The notes beneath the pieces are model-generated. The model saw only the letters and a list, made by a program, of their open reading frames with translations. It was not told the DNA's origin and did no database searches. Below, piece after piece: positions 23,561 through 34,599 of a stretch of DNA of 64,000 nucleotides. Within the stretch, counting starts at the first letter, position 1. Every line of letters starts with the position of its first letter. This DNA comes from Nomascus leucogenys (lineage: Eukaryota > Chordata > Mammalia > Primates > Hylobatidae), in contig NC_044398.1 in NCBI RefSeq assembly GCF_006542625.1, forward strand, positions 77,544,883-77,608,882. Direction: 5' to 3'. The translations under genes and the position numbers were made by a program.

Positions 23561-23599
23561 TGTTCATCACCTCATACGGCATATAATTGGCATTGAATA

Positions 23600-24730
23600 A
23601 ATATTTTTATACAGTTGAATGAATAACTTGGGGAAGATATGGGTGCAAAAAATTATGTACCCTTTTTCTATTCTCTTTAATAAGATTCTGCTGCTGCCCA
23701 CCTGCAAATTTTAGTAATGTTAATCTTCTGTTTTAAACATTTTTAAATTGTGGAAGATATTTATGTTTTTTTAGTATCTTAATTCCAAATACCTTCTCCA
23801 TAGCAGTAATAAGTAATATAAGACAGTTTAATATTCTCTAGAAAGTTCAAGGGAAATAAATAAGAAGTAAAATTCATGTATCAGACCAAATTGTCTTTCA
23901 GGTCTAAAGGCAACAGACTGATCTCCTTGAAAATAAAATAATTCAGGAAAATAGAGCTCTTCTTGAATAATATTCCATACTATGAAATTCAGCCAACCAA
24001 GAGGTGAATCAAACAAAGAACAAATGGAAAAGTTGTTGTAATATAACTAACATTATGCTTTAAATCTTTTTCACTTTAAAACTGGCAACAACTGTGAAAA
24101 TTTTGGTTGTAGAACTGAATCAAGGTGGTAGGAACGTTGAGCATATAAAAATAATGTAACTAATGAAAAACAAGATGTGAAGGAAGATAAGGCGGAAGAA
24201 ATATAAGATTAAAACTTTCTCTTACAGAGTTTCAGTGAGTATTGACTAAAGTTAAAATTGTTCTAATTCTTAAAGGTTTTACATATTATATTTTTAACTG
24301 GAAGAATCTGTCTAAAGTGTAGCTATTTCTTCAGTTTTACTTTGTTTTCTTCTGTTACATTCAAGTAAAATCAAATGCAAGCTTTTTATTCAAAAGTACA
24401 CTATATCATATGGATCTAGTTTAATAAAATGATCTTCGTCTGTCTGTAAATCCCATCTGCCCATTTTTTTTCCTGCTTTCATGAAGCTGATTTTTGAGAG
24501 AGAGGAGGCGAGCTCCATCCCCAGCCCCTAATATGGCTTATGGTCATGAGTCCTCAGTAAATAGCAATGGTGGCAGTAGAGCTAGAATGGTGGTGGAGGT
24601 GGTGGTTGACTTGGAAGTGGTGGTGGTAGTGACGGTGTTTTGCATCAAGGTATGTTCATTAAAGATCACTAACCAAAGACATTCTCATCATTAATTATTT
24701 ATGCTACGTAGAGTACTGTAGGGAGGTATG
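23600..24730. other. unique sequence with a GGT-rich patch
   Basis: No repeat family is recognised. At about 24586-24640 a GTGGTGGAGGTGGTGG-type run makes a trinucleotide-like patch and gives a Val-rich plus-strand frame. I read it as simple sequence, not coding DNA. Confidence 0.5.
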
Positions 24731-24734
24731 GAGG

Positions 24735-24960
24735 AAAATTGTTAACAGCCCTGGATTTAAAATTAGATTTGAATCCTGGCTTCTTCACTGAATTGACTGA
24801 TAACTAGGGTTACCTCTAAACTTCTGCTTCATTAACTTTAAAATATTATCTACATCTTGGGACTCTTCTTAGAATTAAATGAGATAACGTGTTTCCCTGA
24901 CATCAATATGAAGTGTTCAATGCATGCTGATTGGTGTAGCTGTCATTTCTGCTGCTGCTC
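24735..24960 (+). repeat. MIR SINE, sense
   Basis: 'agccctggatttaaaattag', 'ttgaatcctggcttcttcactgaattgactgataac', 'cttctgcttcattaactttaaaata' and 'agaattaaatgagataacgtg' follow MIR order. Confidence 0.75.
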
Positions 24961-24964
24961 TTAT

Positions 24965-25465
24965 TCCCTATTAAAATAAATCACATTTTTCTTGTTAGTA
25001 AATTGATATTTATAAGTGTAATTTGCTTCTAGCTAGCAAGGCTCTAGAAATTCAAACACATTCTGATTTCCTGGACGTTAAAAACTCTAATGACTAATAA
25101 AGGGAAAAGCTTAGTTTGAAACAAAACAAAAGATTAGATTTGGGCCTACAGACTTCCAGTCTGCTTGGCTTCCTAAGTTCACACCTTAACATCCCCCCTC
25201 TGCTTCAAACATGTAGCAATGATAGATAGAAAGTTTAAATAAGAAAACCAACCAGACATAGCTGTCATTCAAAGCAAGAGGAATATCTCTTTGGCCCCCA
25301 AATGTATAGAAATGAATGAGAATCAGTGCATGAGGCTGAAGCCACATCTTTCTGAATTCTACTTTGGAAGCAGGCAGTGGCAACCTGGAGTTCAATTCCT
25401 CTGGCATACTGGGGCCCGAAATTGTCCTGCCAAGGGGAAACACCAAAACCAGCCTCATTACTTGA
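24965..25465. other. unique non-coding sequence
   Basis: Two opposite open frames of about 100 codons at 25186-25605 overlap each other and run into the MER20. No domain is visible and I treat both as chance. Confidence 0.5.
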
Positions 25466-25466
25466 A

Positions 25467-25688
25467 AACTGATTTCCAACTGGGGATGATTTTACTCCCC
25501 AGGGGACATTTGACTATGCCTGGAGACATTTTTGTTTGTCATAACTTGGCAGGGGTGTGGGGGTGCGATTGGCATCTAGTGGGCAGAATCTACGGATGCT
25601 GCTAAACATCCTGAAAAGCACAGGACAACACTCATAACAAAGAATTATCCAGTTCAAAATAGCCTTCGTACCAAGGTGAAAAAGCCCC
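25467..25688 (+). mobile_element. MER20 hAT-Charlie MITE, near full length
   Basis: The copy runs from 'aactgatttccaactgggg' to 'ccaaggtgaaaaagcccc'. It has the full MER20 order: 'ccccaggggacattt', 'tgcctggagacatttttg', 'ggcatctagtgggcagaat', 'gatgctgctaaacatcctg', 'cacaggacaacactca' and 'caaagaattatccag'. Its length (222 bp) matches the family. MER20 copies are known to act as enhancers and insulators in placental endometrial cells; whether this one does cannot be judged from sequence. Confidence 0.9.
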
Positions 25689-25804
25689 AACTAAAGGGTG
25701 AGGCTGGCCCTCCTACTAAAAGGAGACTGATAAAGTTGTCTTGGGCCACAGCCCGAAACTACATCTTTTAAAAATTATGTATTTTTGCTAATTGACAAGT
25801 AAAA

Positions 25805-25871
25805 GTATGTGTGTGTATGTGTCTGTGTATGTATGTATGTATATATGTATATATGTATATATGTATATATG
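25805..25871. repeat. GT/ATGT/ATATGT compound microsatellite
   Basis: GTGTGTGTATG-type units grade into TATGTATG and then ATATGTAT units inside the antisense L1 3' UTR. It is likely length-polymorphic. Confidence 0.85.
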
Positions 25872-26312
25872 GTGTATGACGTGATGTTTATATAATATAC
25901 ACACATACACACAGGCACATTGTGGAATAGTTATATTAAGCTATTTAACGTATGCATTACCTCACATACTTATTTCTTTGTAGTGAGAACACTTAAAATA
26001 TCTTTTGGCAATTTTCAAATATATAATATATTATAATTAAATCTAGTTACCATGATGTACAATAGATCTCTTGAACTTATTTCTTCTAACTGAAATTTGG
26101 TGTCCTTTTGCTTCCATCCCCCAGCCTCTAGTAATCCCCATTTTACTCTCTGTTTCCATGAGTTTGACTTTTCTAACACTCCACACATAAGATTCTATGA
26201 TATTTGTCTTTCTATGCCTGGTTTATTTCACTTAATATAATGTCCTCCAAGTTCATCAGTGTTGTTGCAAATGGCAAGATTTTCTTCTTTTGTAATGGAG
26301 AATAGTATTCCA

Positions 26313-26361
26313 GTATGTGTGTGTGTGTGTGTTTGTGTGTGTATTTGTGTGTGTGTGTGTA
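26313..26361. repeat. (GT)n microsatellite inside L1
   Basis: GT runs interrupted by TTTG occupy the place where the L1 consensus has a short GTGTATATATA stretch. It is an expansion within the element. Confidence 0.9.
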
Positions 26362-27879
26362 TCACATTTTCTTCGTTTATTCATCCACTAGTGAAAACTT
26401 AGGTTGATTCCATATCTTGGCTGTTGAATAATGCTGTGAACATGGTAGTGCAGATGTCTCTTTGACAACTGGTTTTAATTCCTTTGGATATATACTAAAG
26501 TGGGATTGCTGGGTTGTACAGTAGTTCTATTTTTAATTATTTTGAGGATCCTCCATAATGTCTTCCATTATGGCCATACTTGTTTACGTTCCTAGCAATG
26601 GTGGACAAAGATTCCCTTTTCTTCACATTCTTGCCAACACTCGTTACTTTTTGTCTTTTTAGTAATAGCCATTCTAATAGGTATGAGGTGGTATCTCATT
26701 GTGGTTTTAATTTGCATTTCTCTAATGATTAGTGATGTTGAGCATTTTTTCCTATATTTGGCCATTTGTATGTCTTCTTTTGAGAAATGTCTGCTCAGGT
26801 CTCTTTATAGGGTTATTTGCTTTCTTGCTGTTGAATTGTTTGAGTTCCTTATGCATTCTGGATATTAACCCTTTATTAGCTGTAGGTTTGCAAATATATT
26901 CTCTCATTTTATAGGTTGTCTCTTCACTCTGCTGATTCCTCCCTTGGTTGTACAGAGACTTTTTAGTTTGACGTACTCTTATTAGACTATTTTGCTTTTG
27001 TTGTCTATGCTTTTGGCATCATATTAAAAAAACATTTGCCCTGACAAATGTCATGGAGATTTTCTCCTATGTTTTCTTGAAATAGTTTTAATTTTAGGTC
27101 TCACATTTAAGTATTTAATCCAGTTGGAGTTGATTTTTGTGTATAGTGTGATAAGAGTGTCTCATTTCTTTCTTCTGCATGTGGATATTCAGTTTTTCCA
27201 ACACCATTTATTGATGAGACTATCCTTTCCCCATTTTGTGTTCTTCACATCTTTGTTGAAAATCAATTGACTAAATGTATTGATTTATTTCTGGCATTTC
27301 TCTCCTGTTTCATTGGTCTATGTGTCTGTTTTTATGTTAGTAACCATGTTGTTTTACTTACTATAGCTTTGTAGTAGATTTTCAAATCAGGTAGTATGAT
27401 GCCTCCAGTTTTGATCTTTTTTTTGCTCCAGATTGCTTTGGCTATTAGGTTGTTTTGTGGTTATCCAATACAAATTTTAGGATAGCTTTCATTATTTCTG
27501 TAAAAATGCCATTGGAATTTTGATAATGATTGCATTGAATATACAGATTACTTTGGGTAGTATGGATATTTGAACAATATTATTCCAATCTATGAACCTG
27601 AGTTACCTTTCTATTTGTGTTTATTTCTTTCATCAGTGTTTAATGGTTTTCAGTGTACGTATCTTGTATCTTTTTGGTTAAATGTATTCCTAAGTATTTT
27701 TTGTAGCTATTATAAATGGGATTGTTTTCTTGATTTCTTTTTCAGATAGTATGTTGTTAGTGTATAGAAATATTACTGATTTTGTATGTTGATTTTGTGT
27801 CCTGCAACTTTACTGAATTAATTTATTAGTTCTAATAGTTTCTTTGTGGGAGTCTTTAGGGTTTTCTATATATAAAAGA

Positions 27880-28035
27880 AATGAGAGTTTTCTATACATG
27901 AAAGAAAAAAGAAAATGAGTCAAAGTGAAAATATTAATTTATTTGAACTTGTATCACTGTTTTCAGATAAAAACTGTTAGTAACTGGTATGGTTTTTACA
28001 GCATATCCTGACATACAAAAAGCCAGTCACACACA
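27880..28035. mobile_element. unidentified short insert in L1 (copy A)
   Basis: The L1 text stops after 'gttttctatatataaaag' and restarts at 'atgtcatctgtaaacagag', which are close neighbours in L1. The intervening ~155 bases begin with a partial repeat of the left flank ('gagttttctatacatgaaag') and contain a ~112-base core (27914-28025) that recurs at 29025-29142. It was therefore inserted after the L1. I do not recognise the family; a small non-autonomous DNA transposon is the simplest guess. Confidence 0.55.
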
Positions 28036-28125
28036 AATGTCATCTGTAAACAGAGACAATTTAACTTCTTAACTATCAAGTATGATGTTAACTATGAGCT
28101 TGTTGTATATGGCTTTGACAATCTT

Positions 28126-29024
28126 TTATTTGTCTATATGTCTAGAGAGACACCTAAAAAGTTGTCTGTTGAACATCAATGTTGATTTGAGAAATTGTGG
28201 TGATTTTCGAAATTACCTGTTATAACTTGATTTATTCGTGAGCAGGCATCACTTTTGCAAAAACAATACATTCTTTATTTTTCAATTTGTTTATTGCTTT
28301 AAGTATGGTGATTGCAAAGAATTTGTGCTTAGACAAAATATCATCTAGAGATTAATTTTGTTTTGTATGTTTTAATCAGACATATTGGTGAATAAGGAAT
28401 CAACCCTGAGCTACTTTTAAAGTGTAAGTAATTTGGATATTGGACATGAACTTTCTGCTTTGAATCCAATTGAAGAGCAAGGTTTACCAAATCTCTGCTC
28501 TCTCCATTAGTGGGGAGAATGATGAGGCAGCCCAGGGCATGTTCGTGGAAAGCAAATGATATGATTTCCCCATTTAGCCACAGTTGGCTAATTATGTTAA
28601 TTGTAAGACTGCAGGAGAGCTGCAGGGAGTAAGCAACTCCCCTTCAGCATGATGACTTAAATTTTACTCTAAGAACTAGTTTTGAGTTGCTAATCAGAGG
28701 CAAAGAATGAAATATTATAGTTATTTCTTTACCTATAATAGATATATAGCCAAGAGAAGAGAGAAAATTGGTTGGGTAGTCATGAGACTTGATCCTAAGA
28801 TTAAGTGAGAAGCCTTTTAACAAAAGACTGTAGAAACAGGACTTAAAACCAGAGTAAACTCAAATATTTATAGTTGGTATACTTTCAGTGGGTGTGTCAA
28901 TACTTTGAAAACTATTGTCCTCACTAATTGATAAATTGTACAGTGTTTCTCATCATGCTCTGTTTTTTCTCTTGATGCTATCTTTTCCTTTCTCCAATTC
29001 AACTGATGTGGACTTTTTCTTGGC
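28126..29024. other. unique sequence with a candidate conserved block
   Basis: No repeat is recognised. The block at about 28450-28680 includes GGCTAATTATGTTAATTG, a dense homeodomain-type site, within balanced sequence. This is suggestive of a regulatory element but unproven. Confidence 0.45.
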
Positions 29025-29142
29025 AAATGAGTCACAATAAAATTACTAATTTATTTGAACGGATTTCACTGTTCTTAAGATGAAAACTGCTAGTGTGCTG
29101 GTGTGATTTTTCAGCGTATGCTGATATACACACAAAAAACCA
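29025..29142. repeat. second copy of the unidentified repeat (copy B)
   Basis: Aligned by eye with 27914-28025 in the same orientation it shares ATGAGTCA, AATTTATTTGAAC, TCACTGTT, AAAACTG, GGT.TG.TTTTT and CAGC.TAT.CTGA.ATACA, roughly 75-80% of positions. It has no L1 around it. Confidence 0.6.
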
Positions 29143-30884
29143 TAATATTTTTGATGCTAGCGATTGTGAAGGAGAGTGGCATTTTGGGCTAGAATTTATG
29201 TCCTCCTGTTGTGTGGTTTTTTTATTGTGGAGGCTCTCCTCGTTAGGATGACCACTGAATGCTTTTACTCTTCAAAGGCACTCTTCATGGTTTTAAATCA
29301 CGAACTTATGAATTAGTAATTGCAACCTTTTACTAATCTGGTTTTCTGCTGCTTTGCGTTGTAAAGGTAAACAATATTAGCTACATTATTTGTTAAAGTC
29401 TTTCACAGGCTATGCTAGAGACCCAACTAATACCTCTAAAATTATTTTAGGAGGAAAATGGGCTTGAATTTCAAGTTCAAGTTTACAAATAACAGTTTGG
29501 AACACAAATCTTTTTAAAACTGTAGATCATTTAAAAAAAAAAGGTAGAGCTCTGTATTCAGTTTATACTGAACACGTATTATGGGCAGGGTATATCAGGA
29601 GGAAACAAAATATCTACCTCGGGGGAAAATACAACCTGTTAAGGAACTTATAATTTAATGAAAACATTAGTAAGATATAACAATGTTATCTTGTAATGTT
29701 TTGAGTGCTAAATGGGTTGTATTGAATATACATGTTATTAAAGGTCAGACTCATGAAATTATTCAACTGAGAGAATATACTGCAGTCTGTCCAGACTTGC
29801 CTTTCTTAAATCACTTGCCATGTACTCTCTTGTATCAGGAGGGAACTATACATGGAAGATGTTTAAAAATGATTTCCCTTACTGAAATTATGAAGAGTCT
29901 TCCTGTGGAAGTGAAAACATGAACTATAGATCTCACTTGCTTATGCTATTATAATTATATATTTTTACATATTGCATGTAATGAGTATTTATTGATTTGT
30001 GGTGGGTGGAAAGGATACCTATGAACCCTTTTCTAACAACAGTTTGCAGAAGTCATTTGGATCTGCATTATAACTTGTATTCAATATAAGTGTCACACAG
30101 TTATGAAGTACAAGAGGTCAGAGAATTACTCTGGTAAATTTTCTCCAGGAGACTGACACCTTGGTTCTTCTCTTTTTTCTTCCTCTGCTCTTCCAGGGAG
30201 TATATGACTTATGTTTTTACAGTAGGTCCATGTGACAATAAGGCAGTTGTTACTTTGGATACTGGTAGGGCTGATTGTAGAAAACCTCAAAATAGGTAGC
30301 ATGTATTCCCTCAATAGTTCCTTTTTAGAGTCCTCTTCATGCCTTTCAGTATCTTTCTTGTTAGCATTTTCCATTGTAAATATACAGGGTAAAGACCGAG
30401 GCATCCAGAGCAAGCTCAGCTCTTCCATCTTTCCCAGAACTCAACCCTTTGGTAGTAATCAACATTCATTCTCCTTGCTTTCCTCTGTTTCAGGAGAGTC
30501 CTAATTTGGTTTAGGCATTTATCCTCAGCACATTGGCCATTCGCTTCAGGAGAGGCTGACCTACCCTCAGTCCCTGAGAGTAGATACTGATTGGTCTAAC
30601 CAGTCATGGCAATTTCAGTTGCCTTGCCAATGACTGGTTCAGGTACCGCCTTGTGATATGTTTTGGGCCAAAGCTATGTGAATAAAAGTGTTCTATGGGC
30701 TTTTAGGAAAAGCTTCCTTGTTCTTACAAGAAGACACAAGAAAAATATGGCTTATATTCTGTCTAGAAATATTGTCATGCTTGCATGTGACACCTGTGAC
30801 CTGGAGTGGGTACAGAGGCTGGGCACAGAGCCGATACATGAATGAGAGGAAAGCCTAGAGAGTCACAGGAAGATGGAGGTATAG
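29143..30884. other. mostly unique sequence, 1.7 kb
   Basis: At 29555-29665 a passage ('tgaacacgtattatgggcagggt', 'aaggaacttataatttaat') resembles old repeat tails. At 30540-30860 a passage with 'ccaatgactggttcagg' and 'gacacaagaaaaatatgg' has the style of an old interspersed repeat. I can name neither. Open frames on both strands at 30126-30504 have no domain. Confidence 0.45.
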
Positions 30885-31139
30885 CAGGGGTTAGCAACTA
30901 TTTTTCTGTAAAGGTCCAGATAATAAATATTTTAGGCTTTGTGGGCCACGTGATCTGTGTCACAACTACTCATCTCTCTTGTTGCAGCACAGAACAATAC
31001 ATAAATTAATATCCTTGGCTGTGTATTACATAAACAATACATTAATGAATGGTCTTGGCTGTGTCCCAATAAAACTTTATTTACAAAGAAAAGTAGTAGG
31101 CCAGATCTGGCCTGTGGGTTGTAGTTTGCAGAGCCGCAA
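30885..31139 (+). mobile_element. MER1-type hAT-Charlie MITE with an internal duplication
   Basis: It starts 'caggggttagcaactatttt' and ends 'gtagtttgcagagccgc', both ends matching the family. Inside are 'gtccagataataaatattttaggctttgtgggcc', 'caataaaactttatttac' and 'ggccagatctggcctg'. A ~32-bp unit at 30993-31024 is repeated at 31033-31064 with a 40-bp period, making this copy longer than the plain consensus. It is the reversed relative of the copy at 10482-10686. Confidence 0.85.
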
Positions 31140-31497
31140 ACCAGAACCCACTTTGGTATGTGTCTAGAACTCCTCTGAATGTACACTTCGTGATATGTGA
31201 AAATTTAAATTGTCTAATCGATTAAGGCAGTTCCAACTGTGTTTTTTGCTACTTGAAGCCAAAGCATCCTTAGAATTATTACCTTGGGTAAGGGAATAAG
31301 ACTTGTCTTCTCTGCTCTGGAGTAATTCCTGTATTGCAAAAGAAGCTTTCTGAAAACAATGTCATTGTCTTTGTTGTTTAACTGACTTTTGCTTCTAATG
31401 CCTCGAATCTAAGGCTTGATCAGAGGTGAGCAGAACCTAAACTGGTAGAAGATTAGTTATTCTAGGACGAATTAGGCCTTATGGAGAATCCTAAGTG
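31140..31497. other. unique non-coding sequence
   Basis: Nothing is recognised between the MITE and the THE1 LTR. Confidence 0.5.
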
Positions 31498-31853
31498 TGA
31501 TATGGCTTGGCTCTGTGACCCCACGCAAATCTCACCTTGAATTGTCATTATCCCCATGTGTCAAAAGTGGGACCAGGTGGAGATAATTGAATCATGGGGA
31601 TGGCTTCTCCCATGCTGTTCTCGTGAGAGTGGGTGAGTTCTCACAAGATCTGATGGTTTTATAAGGGGCTTCCCTCTTTGCTTGGTGCTCATTCTCTGTC
31701 CTCCTGCCCTGTGAAGAGGTGCCTTCCACCATGATTGTAAGTTTCCTGAGGCCTCCCCAGCCATGTGGAACTGTAAGTCAATTAAACCTCTTTTTCAATA
31801 AGTTACCCAGTCTCAGGTATTTCTTCATAACAGCATGAGAATGGGCTAATACA
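31498..31853 (+). mobile_element. THE1 solo LTR (ERVL-MaLR) with intact target duplication
   Basis: The LTR runs from 'tgatatggcttggctctg' to 'gagaatgggctaataca'. It has all THE1 landmarks: 'aattgaatcatgggga', 'catgctgttctcgtgagag', 'gatctgatggttttataagggg', 'catgattgtaagtttcctgagg', 'gtcaattaaacctcttt' and 'acccagtctcaggta'. The flanks AAGTG (31493-31497) and AAGTG (31854-31858) are a perfect 5-bp target duplication. No internal region remains, so it is a solo LTR. It carries the family's TATA-like 'ttttataagg' segment and an ATTAAA at about 31780. Confidence 0.95.
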
Positions 31854-31858
31854 AAGTG

Positions 31859-34073
31859 TCATTATGTTAGAAGCTGCTCACCTTGCTCGTACAGCCAGGC
31901 ACAGTGTGTTTTACTGGATGTGTACTCTGATTGGTGTTTTGATGACTATTGAGCACTCTAGACATGGATACTCCCCTTATCTTCCCTCATTGAAAATCTG
32001 AACATGACAGCTTCGCCACTCCCCATTGGTGTCTCTTGTGAACTTCATAGGGCATTTGAAAAAGTTAATGTAAATACTATTCAGAAATGGTGACAAATGT
32101 TTTTGTGAAAGAGGAGAGTATTGATTCCTTGGGAAAGACATAATTAAGATCCTCTGTGATTAAGTCTTTCCTGGCTTGGTCACTTCTTGCTTCTAGCTTT
32201 GGTGTAAATCTTCATAATGTAACTATGAAATTTGTAATTGAATTCTTCTAACCACTTTGGAGTACACCAGGAAGGTTTTCATTACTTTTTATGGATTATG
32301 GTCTATATTTCCTCAGGGGCTGCCTCTTTTGAGTAATTCCAGGCTTTTGAATTACATGCTGTTATTCTTAAAATAACGTTATTCTAGGCTATTGTTATTT
32401 AATTGACTCTTCCTCTCTCTCCCCTTTTCATATTGTATTCTTAACTGAGTGTAGAATCTATTTGAGAACCATTGTGTAGGAGGTCCGAGTACTATTAATT
32501 ATTTTGAAATAGAGGAAAGCAAAAGTAAGGAAAGGAGATGTATAAGAAAGAAAACTTAATGGTAAAGACAATGAAAGAAATCTGTTAGAACTTTCAAAAC
32601 TCAAAAGTGCCTAAGAAATCTAATAAATTGAGACCCTGACCAACCAGTCTTCAATCTTCCTTCCTGAGGTTACAACACACACACCCCTATGCACTCAGGG
32701 TGAGAGCCACACTCCTTCTCTCTTATTCTACTCCTCCGATCAGCTCCATTTGTCCTCCAGGTATTCAGTTAAATTGTCTTTCTCGGATACAGTGTATCTC
32801 AGATGATTAAAAATGGTGAATAATGTTAGTGTCTGCTTGTATTATACCTACTAAGTAACACATCCTTTTATGAGAATGAAGATTTTACCATGCCATATCT
32901 TCTCTTCTTGCAAAATTAGAGTCACGGTTACTATAAGATCAGGAATGGCAACCAGAAGAGAAATTCCTTGAGAATCAATAGCTTATCTCCCTATGGCCTT
33001 GTAGGAGTCCTAGCATGTACCCGAGTAGTGAAATTTAGAATTGTTTTTTTCTTTTTCATGTTTCTGAAGCTCAATTTTTGTCTTCTCTACTTGTACCCAC
33101 CCTGGAAACACTTAGATTTCTGAAATGACTAGGTAGAAGGGATAGTTGCAGTCTAGGGTATGAATACAATAATACAAAAACAAAAACCAAACATTAAGTG
33201 TTATCCAATACTTGACCTCATCTTTAAATTCTCAGGGGAGTCTATTTGATAAATTAGAATTTAGTGAATTTGAATTTGGTCTGCTATGAAAAGTAGAAAG
33301 GGAACGAATAATGTTAAATATCAGACAGCAAGAAACAGCCTTGGCTGACCACAACATTTTTTCTCTTCCAAAGTCTAGATGCTCCCTAGCTTATAGTGAC
33401 ACCAGGAAACAGCACCCCCCACCACTCTTTTTTTTCTGTAGTTCTTTATTTTGGATTTTACTAGTTTTTGATGCCTCCAAGGCTATGGGGATGGGAGATG
33501 GGGAAGGAAATGGTCATAGTCTAGGGGTTGTTTTTCCCCTAAAGTGAGATAATCTCTATTTGGTCAATAAAAAACAACTTTCAATTCACTCTCCCCACTT
33601 TATTCTTGATAAGCACAGATAAATTCAGAGTTAAAAATTTCTTGTCTATTATCTTTGGGAGGATTAAGTATTTTTTCATATTTATTAAAACCTCATTTCA
33701 ACACACTGTGGTGGGAGCTGAAGAAATATTTGTCAGCATGAGGAGGCTGGTCTTCTAAGACTTATTCCAGTTTTCCTTCCATTTCTGCATATCCCAATTC
33801 TCTGCTGTCTCTCTCACTAAACATGCCAGGATTTAGGCACAGTGTATATCCTGAAAAGACTTAAGTATGTATTTTGTATGGCACTTGAGAATCTGATGAA
33901 ACAGTTATGTTTTAATCCAAGACTGAGTTGAAATTGTAAACACACATATTATCAGTTCTTGGAGGGAAATGAATCTCCTGTTGTTGGAGATACTATTTTA
34001 TTTTCTGATGTTCTTAATGTTCCTAATTGGAACACTCAGATTAGAGTATAACATGATAAAAAGAGAATGGGAA
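31859..34073. other. unique non-coding sequence, 2.2 kb
   Basis: I recognise no repeat or gene. A short CA run occurs near 32673-32682. The plus-strand frame at 33311-33547 has no domain. Confidence 0.5.
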
Positions 34074-34532
34074 CTGTAAGAAAACATTTTAAATGGTCCA
34101 TTTTCAAGGCATGATAAATCTAAGCACTGGCAGCCAGCCTGTGGATGTAACAAGCCACACAGCTCATGCTCCTAGAAAGTCATGATAAGCGAACAGAATG
34201 TAGATGAGGGGTCAGCCCATAAAAGAGAAGAAAGTTTCATTATTGGGAAATCAAAACTTCAGCAGAGAAGGGGAGGGGCTATAACCTTATAAGGGGGATA
34301 ATGAAACTTAGGCGACATCCGAGAAGATTGTAACCTCATAGTACTCAACCAGTGAGGAACTAGGAGAGGGACTTGAGTGCTAGGAGATAAATTACCTGCT
34401 GTAGCTGCCCTGGGTGTGCCTGCCTACCAGACACCCGATCTTGCAAGACTACTATTAAAAGTCTCACTTTCGCTGTTTTTTGTACCTCTGAGTATGCCCT
34501 TTGGGTTTGGATGGGTGAACATGTTTCTCACA
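34074..34532 (+). mobile_element. ERV1-like solo LTR
   Basis: It begins 'tgtaagaaaacatttt' and ends 'ggtgaacatgtttctcaca', giving TG...CA ends. The 3' third has the style of ERV1 LTRs: 'ataaattacctgctg', ATTAAA at about 34453, 'agtctcactttcgctgttttttgtacctc' and a final 'tctcaca'. No adjacent internal sequence is seen. Flanks ggaac and gggac differ by one base and might be a decayed target duplication. I do not assign a subfamily. Confidence 0.6.
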
Positions 34533-34599
34533 GGGACCCTCAGAGGACAAAGATGAGGAAAAGAGAATTGAGACCCGCCTTAGAGAACAAAGTCCATTG

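Larger units (their letters stand above)
25770..28125 (-). mobile_element. L1M 3' UTR plus ORF2, antisense, 2.3 kb
   Basis: Read on the minus strand it starts at the 3' UTR (about 25770-26090) and runs into ORF2. Landmarks include 'cttccatcccccagcctctag' near 26113, 'ccttgttcatc'-type text near 26250, 'ggatattaaccctttattag' near 26860 and 'caacaccatttattgatgag' near 27199. Further on are 'gatgcctccagttttgatc' near 27399, 'gcattgaatatacag' near 27532 and 'cctgcaactttactgaatt' near 27802. It is continuous to about 27880, then broken by a foreign 155-bp insert. It resumes at about 28036 ('atgtcatctgtaaacagag') and jumps again by deletion before ending. GT- and ATATGT-type microsatellites have expanded within it. 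It is an L1MA/L1MB-grade copy, inactive. Confidence 0.9.

Noticed and set aside
24494..24694. Val-rich open frame
   Set aside because: It is produced by a GGT/GTG-rich simple-sequence patch.
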